Assembly: GCA_019689635.1 (NCBI GenBank)
Contig: JADGHB010000008.1
Location: 1 to 64,000, forward strand
Source: Nevskia sp.
GTDB taxonomy: Bacteria; Pseudomonadota; Gammaproteobacteria; Nevskiales; Nevskiaceae
Length of the DNA: 64,000 nucleotides
Reading direction: 5' to 3'
In this document: positions 9,288 to 17,051 of the stretch, in pieces
Layout: each line of letters starts with the position of its first letter
Numbering within the stretch: position 1 is the first letter of the stretch
Position numbers and translations under genes: made by a program
Notes under the pieces: generated by a model
What the model was told of the DNA's origin: nothing
What the model saw: only the letters and a program-made list of their open reading frames with translations
Database searches by the model: none

Positions 9288-9449
9288 GCGCGCCGACACG
9301 GTGTTTGCGCGTAGCGCAATGGGGCGGACCGCAGGTCCGCGCCGAGGGCAGGAGCCCGAGGCCGGGCTGTTGGCGAGGCAGGATGCCGAGCCTACAGCGG
9401 GAGGTGCACGTCCGCTCACCGCAATGGCGCTACCGTCCTCTCAATCGCG
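9283..9449. repeat. Right copy of the 167-bp inverted repeat, between fhcD and fhcC
   Basis: Reverse complement of 10-176, equally long. It begins on the stop codon of fhcD and ends 10 nt before the GTG of fhcC. Stems are TTGCGC/GCGCAA at 9305-9319, GCGGACC/GGTCCGC at 9324-9340 and AGCCCG/CGGGCT at 9353-9368. The third overlaps an alternative GGGC/GCCC stem, so two folds exclude each other. In this position it would be transcribed within the fhc mRNA. No further copy was noticed in the window. Confidence 0.9.
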
Positions 9450-9459
9450 GGGTTCGTCC

Positions 9460-10263
9460 GTGAGCGGACTGATCCTCACCCTCAAACCGCAGGCGCCCGA
9501 AGCGCTGGACGGCGCCGGCCTGCTGCCGGCCTCGCTCGCCGGACTGAGCCCCGCCGAGGCCGCGCGGCGGCCGCTCGCCCCGGGGATCGAGCTCGGCGAG
9601 TGTTTCACGGTCCAAGCCGACCCCGCGGCGCCGGACCACCGGCTCACGCTGCGCACCGGCGCGCGCCGCCTCGCGCGCCTGGGCTGCGCCATGGACGGCG
9701 GCACGCTGCGCGTCGTGGGCGACGCCGGCGATCTGCTGGGACAAGACCTGCGCGGCGGCGAGATCGTGGTCGAAGGGGGATGCGGCGCTTACGCCGGCGC
9801 TGGCCAGCGCGCAGGCCTGATCCGCGTGCGCGGCGATGCCGGCGATTTTCTCGGCGGCGCCGCCGACGGCTACGAGGGAATGCGCGGCGGCGTCCTGCTG
9901 GTGCAAGGCCGCGCCGGCGCGCGCGCGGGCTGGCGCATGCGGCGCGGCTTGATCGCGGTGGCCGGCGGTTGTGGGGACTGGTGCGGCGCCGAGATGCTGG
10001 CGGGCACGCTGGTCGCGCCGCGCTGCGGCGCGCGGGCGGGGCTGGGATTGCGGCGCGGTTCGCTGGTGTTGTGGGAATGCCCGCCGGAACTGCCCGCGAC
10101 GTTCAACGACGCCGGCGTCGCAGAATTCGTCTGGCTCGCGCGCCTGGACCGCTGGCTGGCGGCGCTCGAGTTTCGGCTCCCGCCCTTGACCCAGCGCGCG
10201 CGGCGGCTGGTGGGCGATCAGGGCGCGGGCGGCAAAGGCGAAATCCTGATCGTCGGCGGTTGA
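9460..10263 (+). CDS. fhcC: Formyltransferase/hydrolase complex subunit C
   Basis: 267 residues, homologous to FwdC/FmdC, a glycine-rich beta-helix protein related to the C-terminal domain of glutamate synthase large subunit. Repeated G-D-A-G-D and G-G turns are visible (VVGDAGDLLGQDLRGGEIVVEGG, then VRGDAGDFLGG). It is a structural subunit of Fhc. The start is taken as GTG 9460, which gives the N-terminus SGLILTLKPQAPEALDG; in-frame ATGs at 9301 and 9424 would add translated repeat sequence and are less likely. A weak CGGGG lies about 7 nt upstream, at the edge of the repeat. Confidence 0.92.
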   Translation: MSGLILTLKPQAPEALDGAGLLPASLAGLSPAEAARRPLAPGIELGECFTVQADPAAPDHRLTLRTGARRLARLGCAMDGGTLRVVGDAGDLLGQDLRGGEIVVEGGCGAYAGAGQRAGLIRVRGDAGDFLGGAADGYEGMRGGVLLVQGRAGARAGWRMRRGLIAVAGGCGDWCGAEMLAGTLVAPRCGARAGLGLRRGSLVLWECPPELPATFNDAGVAEFVWLARLDRWLAALEFRLPPLTQRARRLVGDQGAGGKGEILIVGG

Positions 10264-10304
10264 GCCGGCGTTCGTTTACGATGCGCATGCGAGGACGTGA
10301 GGCC

Positions 10305-10781
10305 GTGACGACGAACAAGATTCATCCCCTGTCTTTCGAAGCCGAGCGCGCCCCGGCGGACGGGACCCCCGGCGACCGCGTGTTGATCCGCGGCCTTCGG
10401 GCGCAGACGCGCATCGGCTTGCACGACGAGGAACAAGAGCGTCTCCAGCCGGTGGTGATCGACCTGGTCGCCGAGCGGCGCCATCTCGCCGCCTGCGTGA
10501 GCGACGCGGTGGGCGACACCATCGACTACGCCACCGTGCGCGCGCGCGTGCTGGAGCATCTGCGCGGCCACGGCCGGCGGCTGCTGGAAGCGCTGGCCGA
10601 AGACCTGGCCGAGATCCTGCTGCGCGAGTTCGGCGCGGATTGGGTGCGAGTGCAGATCGTCAAGCCGCGCAAGTTCGAGGACGTGGACGCGGTCGGCGTG
10701 TGCATCGAACGCCGCCGCCCGCCGCTGGGCAGCGCGGAAATCCTGAATTTCCTCGGCCGCGGGCTCGCGCCTCAGGGCTGA
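10305..10781 (+). CDS. Dihydroneopterin aldolase family protein of the H4MPT cluster
   Basis: About 158 residues, FolB family, with RVLIRGLRAQTRIGLHDEEQ, the conserved DTIDYATVRARV and the late VRVQIVKPRKF. FolB cleaves dihydroneopterin; homologues in methylotroph H4MPT clusters are thought to supply the pterin part of the cofactor. It follows fhcC by 41 nt. GTG 10305 is preferred because GAGGA lies 9 nt upstream; ATG 10281 is in frame but has no ribosome-binding site. The 3' end overlaps the convergent yceI-like gene by 10 nt. Confidence 0.85.
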   Translation: MTTNKIHPLSFEAERAPADGTPGDRVLIRGLRAQTRIGLHDEEQERLQPVVIDLVAERRHLAACVSDAVGDTIDYATVRARVLEHLRGHGRRLLEALAEDLAEILLREFGADWVRVQIVKPRKFEDVDAVGVCIERRRPPLGSAEILNFLGRGLAPQG

Positions 10782-11497
10782 CAGCCGGCCAGCGGTGTGC
10801 CCGCGAGTTCGAACTCGATCGCCACCGGATCGGCCACCGCGAGCAGTCCGCCGAGCACCGCATACGGCGTAATCCCGAAATCGCTCTGGCGAATCACCAA
10901 AGCCCCGCGCGCGGAAAAGCCCTGCGCGGTGCGCATGGCGCGCAAGGCCAGGTCCTGCTCGCGCGTCACGCCGTGCAGGGTGAAAGCCACGCGCGCGACG
11001 GCCAGCGGCGGCTCGCCGAGCACCTCGCGCGACGCGATTTCCACGTAGGGAAAGCGCCCGGCGGCGAGACCCTTTTCGCCGAGCAGGTGCCGGCGCGTCG
11101 CTGCCACGTCCTGCGCGCTGAGCGCTTCGGCGAACGCGCCGCCGGTGGCGGCGCGCAACGGCGGCGGATCCACCACGAGGTCGGCCAGCGCCACTTCGAG
11201 ATCGAAGCGCGCGCCGGAAAACCCCGCCGCGGGGAGCTGCGCGTAACCGACGAACGCCGGTGCGGCGAGCACGTGATCGTGTCCCGCCGCGGCCGCGGCA
11301 CCGGCGCGGAAGGCGTATATGCGCACCGCGGAGTGTTCGGAATCCAGGCGGTACACCGTGCCGGGCTGGCGCTGGGCGCGCGCGCAGTAATCGGCGGCGA
11401 GCGCCGCGGCGCGGCTTTGCGCCGGCGCCGGCACCGGCGGCGCTCCGGCGCAGGCGGCGAGCCACAGCGCGCTAGCGCAGACTAGCCACCAGCGCAT
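10772..11497 (-). CDS. YceI-family lipoprotein
   Basis: 241 residues. A lipoprotein-type signal (MRWWLVCASALWLAAC, lipobox ending at Cys16) suggests outer-membrane or periplasmic anchoring. The mature part has the YceI pattern: YRLDSEHSAVRIYAFR, GHDHV, then FPYVEIASREV and a late IRQSDFGITPY. YceI proteins form a lipocalin-like barrel that binds polyisoprenoids. The gene starts inside the end of the upstream TIGR01777 gene (26-nt overlap), so the two are probably cotranscribed. The physiological role is unknown. Confidence 0.85.
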   Translation of the reverse strand: MRWWLVCASALWLAACAGAPPVPAPAQSRAAALAADYCARAQRQPGTVYRLDSEHSAVRIYAFRAGAAAAAGHDHVLAAPAFVGYAQLPAAGFSGARFDLEVALADLVVDPPPLRAATGGAFAEALSAQDVAATRRHLLGEKGLAAGRFPYVEIASREVLGEPPLAVARVAFTLHGVTREQDLALRAMRTAQGFSARGALVIRQSDFGITPYAVLGGLLAVADPVAIEFELAGTPLAGCQP

Positions 11498-12359
11498 CGG
11501 ACAACTCTGGGAACGAGAAAGCAAAACCTTCGGCGAGCAGGCGCGCGGGCAGGACGCGCTGGCCAGTGATCAAGAGCTGCGCCATCTCGCCGAGCAAGAG
11601 CTTCAAGGCGGTGGCCGGCATGCGCAGGAAAGCGGGGCGCTGCAGCGCGCGCCCGAGCGCGCGCGCGAATTCGGCATTGGTGACCGGGTGCGGCGCGGTG
11701 GCGTTGTAGGCGCCGCGCGCGCTCGGGCGGTCCACGCACCAGCGGATGAGCGCCACGACGTCGCTGCGGTGGATCCAGCTCAACCACTGCCGGCCGCTGG
11801 CGATGGGCCCGCCCAAGCCCCAGCGGAACGCGGGGAGCATGCGCGCCAGGGCGCCGCCGTCGCGATCCAGCACTACGCCCAGGCGCAGCCGACACACGCG
11901 CAGGCCAAAGGGTTCCGCGCGCAGCGCCTCGGCCTCCCAGTCGCGGCACAGCCGCGCGGCGTAGTCCTCGCCCGGCGCGGCGTTTTCGTCGAGCGGCTCG
12001 TCGCCGCGCGCTCCGTAGTAACCGATCGCGGAGGCCGATACCAGCACGCGCGGGCGCGGCGATTGTCTTTCGATCCACGCACACAGCGCGCGGGTGGTCG
12101 CGATGCGCGAATCGCGCAGCAGGCGCTTGCGGGCCTCGCTCCAGCGGCCTTGGGCGAGATTTTCGCCGGCGAGATTGATCGCGACGTCCGCACCGCCGGC
12201 GCGAGCCAGGTCGGTCACCAGCCGGGCGCCTTCCGGCAGACGCGGCCGGGCGCGCGCGGGATCGCGGGTGAGCACGGTCAGCTCGGCGCCGGTTTCGGCC
12301 AGCGCACGGCACAAGGCGGTTCCGATGAAACCGCTGCCGCCGGTGATGAGATAGCGCAT
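11472..12359 (-). CDS. TIGR01777-family epimerase-like protein (YfcH type)
   Basis: 295 residues. It has an N-terminal NAD(P)-binding motif ITGGSGFIGTALC, the signature INLAGENLAQGRWSEARKRLL, SASAIGYYG (an SDR-like catalytic Tyr), WLSWIHRSDV and a C-terminal DUF1731-like helix region. This matches the extended SDR group annotated TIGR01777/YfcH, for which no reaction is firmly known. The ATG at 12359 lies 114 nt from the divergent rarD gene. The spacer carries TATGCT, a possible rarD -10. Confidence 0.9.
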   Translation of the reverse strand: MRYLITGGSGFIGTALCRALAETGAELTVLTRDPARARPRLPEGARLVTDLARAGGADVAINLAGENLAQGRWSEARKRLLRDSRIATTRALCAWIERQSPRPRVLVSASAIGYYGARGDEPLDENAAPGEDYAARLCRDWEAEALRAEPFGLRVCRLRLGVVLDRDGGALARMLPAFRWGLGGPIASGRQWLSWIHRSDVVALIRWCVDRPSARGAYNATAPHPVTNAEFARALGRALQRPAFLRMPATALKLLLGEMAQLLITGQRVLPARLLAEGFAFSFPELSDALVASLR

Positions 12360-12473
12360 GGCGGTGTGTCCGTCTCCGACGCGGAGAGCTTAACCTGCGG
12401 CGCCCGAGGCTCAAGTCTTCTCGGCGCGGTCTTGCGCTATGCTACGCGGCCTTTGCGGTTCGCTCCCTGCCCC

Positions 12474-13394
12474 ATGAATGCCTCCGCCGTCCGCGGGTTC
12501 TGGTCCGTCGTCGCCGCCTTCCTGATCTGGGGCGGGCTGCCGCTGTATCTCAAGGCGCTGCAGGCGGTGCCGCCGCTCCAGATCATGGCCCATCGTCTGG
12601 TCTGGTGCTGCGTCTTCGTGATCGCCGTATTGGCGGGCCGGGGCGAACTGGCCCCGCTGAGTCTCGCGCTGCGCAATCCTGCGCATCGCCGGCGTCTGCT
12701 CGCCAGCGGCGCGCTGATCAGCCTCAACTGGCTGACCTACGTCTGGGCGGTGGCGAACGATCACGTGGTCGAGGCCAGCCTCGGGTATTTCATCAATCCG
12801 CTGGTGAACGTGCTGCTCGGCGTGCTGCTCTTGCACGAGCGTCTCACGCGCTGGCAATGGAGCGCGATCGGCCTGGCGACTGCGGGCGTGCTGTGGCTTT
12901 CCTGGCAGGCCGGCGCGCCGCCGTGGATCGCCCTGGTGCTGGCGTTCTCCTTCGGAACATACGGACTGATCCGCAAGACGGTGGCGGTCGAGGCACTGCC
13001 GGGGCTGGCCGCGGAGACGGCGCTGATCGCGCCCTTGGGCATCGCCTATCTGCTGGGCGTGCAGTGGCTCGGTCAGGGCGCTTTCGGTCACTTGGGATTC
13101 GCCACGGATGCCTTGCTGCTCGCCGGCGGGCCCTTGACCGCGGTGCCGCTGGCTTTGTTCGCCTGGGGCGCGCGCCGCATCCGCTATTCCACCGTGGGGC
13201 TGATCCAGTACCTGGGACCGACGCTGCAATTGCTGTTGGGCGTCTTGGTTTACGGCGAGCCCTTCACGCGCGGCGAGTCCTTGGGCTTTGGCCTGATCTG
13301 GTCGGCATTGGCGATCTACGCCTTCGACAATCTGCGCGCCGTGGCGCGCACCGCTCGCCCGCTGGCCGATCCGGGCGCGGCGCGCGCGCCCTGA
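12474..13394 (+). CDS. rarD: RarD-type EamA permease
   Basis: 306 residues, about ten hydrophobic segments in two EamA repeats. Conserved RarD stretches are WGGLPLYLKAL near the N-terminus, LNWLTYVWAV, SLGYFINPLVNVLLG and QYLGPTLQLLLGVLVYGEPF. It is an inner-membrane drug/metabolite-type exporter whose substrate is not established (RarD is named for chloramphenicol sensitivity). It stands alone, converging with the xox locus. Confidence 0.9.
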   Translation: MNASAVRGFWSVVAAFLIWGGLPLYLKALQAVPPLQIMAHRLVWCCVFVIAVLAGRGELAPLSLALRNPAHRRRLLASGALISLNWLTYVWAVANDHVVEASLGYFINPLVNVLLGVLLLHERLTRWQWSAIGLATAGVLWLSWQAGAPPWIALVLAFSFGTYGLIRKTVAVEALPGLAAETALIAPLGIAYLLGVQWLGQGAFGHLGFATDALLLAGGPLTAVPLALFAWGARRIRYSTVGLIQYLGPTLQLLLGVLVYGEPFTRGESLGFGLIWSALAIYAFDNLRAVARTARPLADPGAARAP

Positions 13395-13427
13395 GGGCAG
13401 CGAGATTCCGCGCCAGGTGCGCTCCCG

Positions 13428-14555
13428 CTACGGGCGCGCCGCCTCCAGGCTGCCGAAGGCGCGCGGCCAGGTCACGATTCCCCAGGGCAACTCGAACCCC
13501 GACAGTTTTTCGATCACGGCGTAGCGCTGCGCATCGATCACTTCCACGTCGCCGGAACGGCCGCAGGCCAGCAGCAGCTTGCTCCCGTCCGGCGTGAAAC
13601 TGAAATGCCAGCAGCGCTGGCCCACCGGGATGTCGGCCAGGCGCTGGTAGGTCTTGGCGTCGAACACCTGCAACCGTTTGCCCATCGCCGCGGCGATGAA
13701 GATGCGCTGCCCCGCGGGATCGAAGGCAACGCCGTAGGGCCCCTTGGCCGTCGGCACGGATTTCAGAACCTTGAAGTCGTCGTCCAGCACCAGGAAGTTT
13801 CCGGACAACTCCATGGTCACGATGTAGCGCTGGCCGTCCGGGGACAGCTTGACGCCGCGCGGCCGCAGTCCGTACTGGGTCAAATCGACTTTTTTGACCA
13901 GCTTGCGGTCGCCGAAATCGTACACGCTCAAGGTATCGTCGCCTTCGTTGGCGATCACCAGGTTTTTCAGGTCGGGCGTGAATTCCAGACCCTCGGTTTC
14001 CGGCGCGCCGACGATGTCGTCCACGATTTTCCAGTCGTGGAGATCGATGACCGCGATGTGTCCCGGCAATTCCTTGCCCTCGTGCTCCGCCTCGCCCGGT
14101 GTCGGCTTGCCGCCGCTGACGGCGGACTCCGGCTCATACGTGGCGAAGGCCTTGCTACCGTCCGGCAGCACGCGCAGAAACTCGGGACTGGTCCCGATCG
14201 GGATGCTGCGCAGGACTTCGAGGGTGTGAGTGTCGATCACCGACATCGCACCGGTCTTTTGATCCACGGTGAGCAGGTATTTGCCGTCCGGCGTCACGGC
14301 CAGGCCGCGCGGTCCTGCGCCCTCAAGGTCCACGTGCCGTACTTCTTTCATGGTCTTAAGGTCCAGTACCGACAAGCCATCGCCCTGGTTGCTGACGTAG
14401 GCGAGCGGTGCGGCAGAGGCGGCGGCCACGTGGAGCCAAAGAACGCTCGGCAGCAGGATCGCGCCGCCGACACCGCGCCAAGGGCGCACACGCGCCAGCG
14501 GGCTCCGGGCCGCCGTTCGCGGCCCTGGGCTGCGATGCGCGGTCAAGGAGCGCAC
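13428..14555 (-). CDS. PQQ-dehydrogenase-associated beta-propeller protein
   Basis: 375 residues, exported. A basic N-terminus and hydrophobic stretch (GGAILLPSVLWLHVAAASAA) precede six to seven YVTN-type repeats such as YVSNQGDGLSVLDLKT, GLAVTPDGKYLL, LVIANEGDDTLSVYDF and HFSFTPDGSKLLL. Such propellers commonly sit with PQQ alcohol dehydrogenases, and the position after xoxF and xoxG agrees. The function is unproven. The start is GTG 14555, 7 nt after the cytochrome stop; an upstream in-frame extension to 14804 runs through the cytochrome gene and is rejected. Confidence 0.85.
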   Translation of the reverse strand: MRSLTAHRSPGPRTAARSPLARVRPWRGVGGAILLPSVLWLHVAAASAAPLAYVSNQGDGLSVLDLKTMKEVRHVDLEGAGPRGLAVTPDGKYLLTVDQKTGAMSVIDTHTLEVLRSIPIGTSPEFLRVLPDGSKAFATYEPESAVSGGKPTPGEAEHEGKELPGHIAVIDLHDWKIVDDIVGAPETEGLEFTPDLKNLVIANEGDDTLSVYDFGDRKLVKKVDLTQYGLRPRGVKLSPDGQRYIVTMELSGNFLVLDDDFKVLKSVPTAKGPYGVAFDPAGQRIFIAAAMGKRLQVFDAKTYQRLADIPVGQRCWHFSFTPDGSKLLLACGRSGDVEVIDAQRYAVIEKLSGFELPWGIVTWPRAFGSLEAARP

Positions 14556-14562
14556 GGGCTTC

Positions 14563-15117
14563 TTACTCGCCGGACGGCGGCGGAGGCGCGGGCGGCGCGC
14601 CAAACTTGTACTGGGGATCGCCGGCGTACTTGGAGCGCACGAACGCCAGAATCCTCCACAGATCGTCGGCGCTCTTGATGATTCCTCCGAACGGGGGCAT
14701 GGGGCCCACGACGTTTTCCTGCCCGATGCGCGTGTAGCCCTGTTTCTGCAAGTCATCGCTGCCCAGCGTAACCAGACGGAACAAGGTGTCGTCGTCCCCG
14801 CCATAGACCCAGGTGTCGTTGATCAGCGGCGGGCACATGCCACCGCCGCCGCCGCCGCCGTGACAGCCGTTGCAGCCGTAACTGAGGAACAAATGCTGGC
14901 CGTCGGCGACGATGTCGGCCTGCGTGTCCTGGTACGGATTCTTGAGCTGTCCCTTGGGCGTTTGTTTGACCAGATCGGGCGGGGTGATGGTCTTGTAATC
15001 CACCGCTTTGGCCTCGGTTTTCTCCCCGGTGGCGGCGGTGGCTTTGCCGTGCGAACAGCCGGCGGCGGAAGCGATCAGCAGGGTCAGGGCGCAACGCCCC
15101 AGGACGGATTTCAGCAC
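14563..15117 (-). CDS. xoxG: XoxG-like c-type cytochrome, electron acceptor of XoxF
   Basis: 184 residues with a signal sequence ending near Cys21 (LLIASAAGC), so possibly lipid-anchored in the periplasm. Single haem motif CNGCH at residues 82-86; Met140 in GPMPPFGG is the likely sixth ligand. The partner of a methanol dehydrogenase would be a cytochrome cL of this size. The GTG at 15117 is chosen because AGGAG lies 7 nt upstream; the longer reading to 15213 has no ribosome-binding site. Odd: seven glycines directly follow the haem motif, encoded by a GCC/CCG trinucleotide run. Confidence 0.85.
   Translation of the reverse strand: MLKSVLGRCALTLLIASAAGCSHGKATAATGEKTEAKAVDYKTITPPDLVKQTPKGQLKNPYQDTQADIVADGQHLFLSYGCNGCHGGGGGGGMCPPLINDTWVYGGDDDTLFRLVTLGSDDLQKQGYTRIGQENVVGPMPPFGGIIKSADDLWRILAFVRSKYAGDPQYKFGAPPAPPPPSGE
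14841..14860. repeat. CCG/GCC trinucleotide run inside xoxG
   Basis: Six to seven consecutive CCG units code for the glycine run after the haem-binding motif. Such runs can vary in copy number by slippage; steps of three bases would keep the frame. Confidence 0.7.
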
Positions 15118-15209
15118 AGCAGTTCTCCTCTTAGATGTATCAAGTACAAGCACCCCATCGGGTGTGTGAAAGCGCCCGCCCGGATGCTGGCCTCGACCGG
15201 GCGCGAAGG

Positions 15210-16865
15210 TCAAAGCGATTTGTCCGTTTTACGAACGGAGTTCTCCAACAGCTTGACGACCTCGGTGCTGTTGTTGGTCTGCGCGATGCTCAAAGCCGTA
15301 CGCCCGTCCTGACTCTGCACGCGCGGGTCGGCGCCATGATCGAGCAACAGGCGCACCAGATCGTCATGATTGTCGGCCGCGGCAATCATCAGTGCGGTGA
15401 CGCCACCGGCATTGCGGGCATTGACGTCGGCGCCATGCTCCAGGAGCAGCCGCACGTCCTCCGCAGAGCCCGAAGCCGTGGCCAGCATCAACGGCGTGTA
15501 GCCGCCCTTGCCGTACTTGCCGTTGACCTTGGCGCCGGCGGCGATCAGCGCGGCCAGCGCTTTGGACTTGGCGTTCTGCGCGGCGATCGCCAGCGGCGTC
15601 AGGCCGTCGGGACTCGTGGTCTCCAGTCGGGCGCCTTTGGCCGCCAGCGTGCGCACCAGCTCGGCATCGTCGTTCCAGGCGGCGTACATCAGCGGCGTCC
15701 AGCCGCTGCGATCCGCGCGATTGACGTCGGCGCGGTGCTCGATCAAATCGGCGGCCACTTTCCCGAAGCCGAACCGCGCGGCGTTGGTCAGGGCGGTGTA
15801 GCCCTCGTTGTCGCTCGCATTCGGATCGGCGCCGTGCGCGAGCAAATAATCGATGCGCGTGAGATCCTGGGCGAGGATGGCGTTCTGCAGTTCGTCGTTC
15901 GGCTTGGCACCCTGCGCCAGCCACTGCTTGAGTTGATCGAGACTGACGCCCTCGGTTTTTTGCGCCGGTGCGGCGGCGATGGTCGGCGGCGTCAGCGGCG
16001 CATAGGGACCGTGCGAGGGCAAGTCGCCGGAGACGATGCACTCCGGGCATTTCACCAGCGGTACGCCGTAGTCCACCAGCACCTGGCGGATCTTGTCCTT
16101 CTGTTTGCGCATCGCATCTTCGAGTCGCGCCTTGAGCTCGACGTTGCCCTTGGCCACGGCCAGCGCCAGGTCCTCTTCCAGCGGGATGCGGTCGTCCATC
16201 AGATTGAGCGGCTGGAGCTCGAGCGGGGCGTGCTTGATGGACTTGTAGTAGCCGGCCAGCGGGCCCCATATCGCGGCGGCGTCGAGCGTGCCGTCGATGA
16301 CCTGCTGAACCTGGTAGGAGGGTTGCTCCTTGGGATCGGCCACCGTGTTGTAGGTCACGTAGTGGATGGCGATGTTGTTGCCGGCATGGCCGTGCTCGGC
16401 CAGTGCGGCGCGAATGGAGGAGGTCTCATAAACCCCAAGATGCAGTTTCTGCAGCAAGGGATCGTCGAGGTTGGCGATCTTGATGTGCCGATCGCTGCGC
16501 GTGACCAGCACGAATGTCGAGCGGTACAAAGGCACGGTGGTCAGCGCGCCTTCGGTACCCGGCGGCATGTCGAGCCACACGTCGCACAGCGCCTCGCCGA
16601 GCGTCTTGCGCATCATGCCGTGGCCGATGGTCGGCCACCACTGGAACTGGACGGTGTCGCCCATGCCCTCGGCGATCACCGGAGCGAGCTTGTTCTCCAG
16701 ACCTTCGCCGTCGCGACTGGACAAGGGCATGTTCCCGGGATCGGCGCAAACTTTGAGTGTTGCCGGCCCGTTCGCGACCCCATCTGCACTGTAGGCTGCG
16801 GCGCTGACCGCAAGCCCGCCAAACGCAAGGCCGGCAGCCAGGATTTTTCCAAGGTTCGCGTTCAT
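15210..16865 (-). CDS. xoxJ: XoxJ-like periplasmic binding protein fused to ankyrin repeats
   Basis: 551 residues. A signal peptide (residues 1-27) leads into a solute-binding domain at about 35-280 of the quinoprotein-dehydrogenase-associated type: LKVCADPGNMPLSS, GMMRKTLGEALCDVW, YRSTFVLVTR, DGTLDAAAIWGPLAGYY. XoxJ/MxaJ proteins help mature PQQ methanol dehydrogenase. From about residue 325 to 545 there are six to seven ankyrin repeats (GADPNASDNEGYTALTNAA; GWTPLMYAAWND; GGYTPLMLATASG; GADVNARNAGGVTALMIAA). Ordinary XoxJ stops after the binding domain, so this is a fusion. GGAGGAGAT precedes ATG 16865. CPEC at 273-276 may form a disulfide or bind metal. Confidence 0.88.
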   Translation of the reverse strand: MNANLGKILAAGLAFGGLAVSAAAYSADGVANGPATLKVCADPGNMPLSSRDGEGLENKLAPVIAEGMGDTVQFQWWPTIGHGMMRKTLGEALCDVWLDMPPGTEGALTTVPLYRSTFVLVTRSDRHIKIANLDDPLLQKLHLGVYETSSIRAALAEHGHAGNNIAIHYVTYNTVADPKEQPSYQVQQVIDGTLDAAAIWGPLAGYYKSIKHAPLELQPLNLMDDRIPLEEDLALAVAKGNVELKARLEDAMRKQKDKIRQVLVDYGVPLVKCPECIVSGDLPSHGPYAPLTPPTIAAAPAQKTEGVSLDQLKQWLAQGAKPNDELQNAILAQDLTRIDYLLAHGADPNASDNEGYTALTNAARFGFGKVAADLIEHRADVNRADRSGWTPLMYAAWNDDAELVRTLAAKGARLETTSPDGLTPLAIAAQNAKSKALAALIAAGAKVNGKYGKGGYTPLMLATASGSAEDVRLLLEHGADVNARNAGGVTALMIAAADNHDDLVRLLLDHGADPRVQSQDGRTALSIAQTNNSTEVVKLLENSVRKTDKSL

Positions 16866-16994
16866 CGAACGATCTCCTCCATGCCGCCCGCGCCGTGAGG
16901 AATGAGTTCCTACGGATGGCGCTGCTTGGGCGTATCTCAATCAGACTGGGCCGAACGCAACTTGGTTCTACGCTTTTCGCGGCCTACATAAAGA

Positions 16995-17024
16995 AACGCC
17001 CGATGCCTTGCGGCACCGGGCGTT
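16995..17024 (-). terminator. Intrinsic terminator of xoxF
   Basis: Read on the minus strand, 13 bp AACGCCCGGTGCC pair with GGCATCGGGCGTT (one G-T pair) across a GCAA tetraloop, followed by TCTTTAT. It begins 28 nt after the xoxF stop. It should end most xoxF transcripts before xoxJ. Confidence 0.85.
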
Positions 17025-17051
17025 CCCAAGCCTACGGGCTGCCCGGCTCGC

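Noticed and set aside
9301-9459. fhcC starting at ATG 9301 or 9424
   Set aside because: The extra residues are translated repeat sequence and do not resemble FhcC; GTG 9460 gives the family N-terminus.
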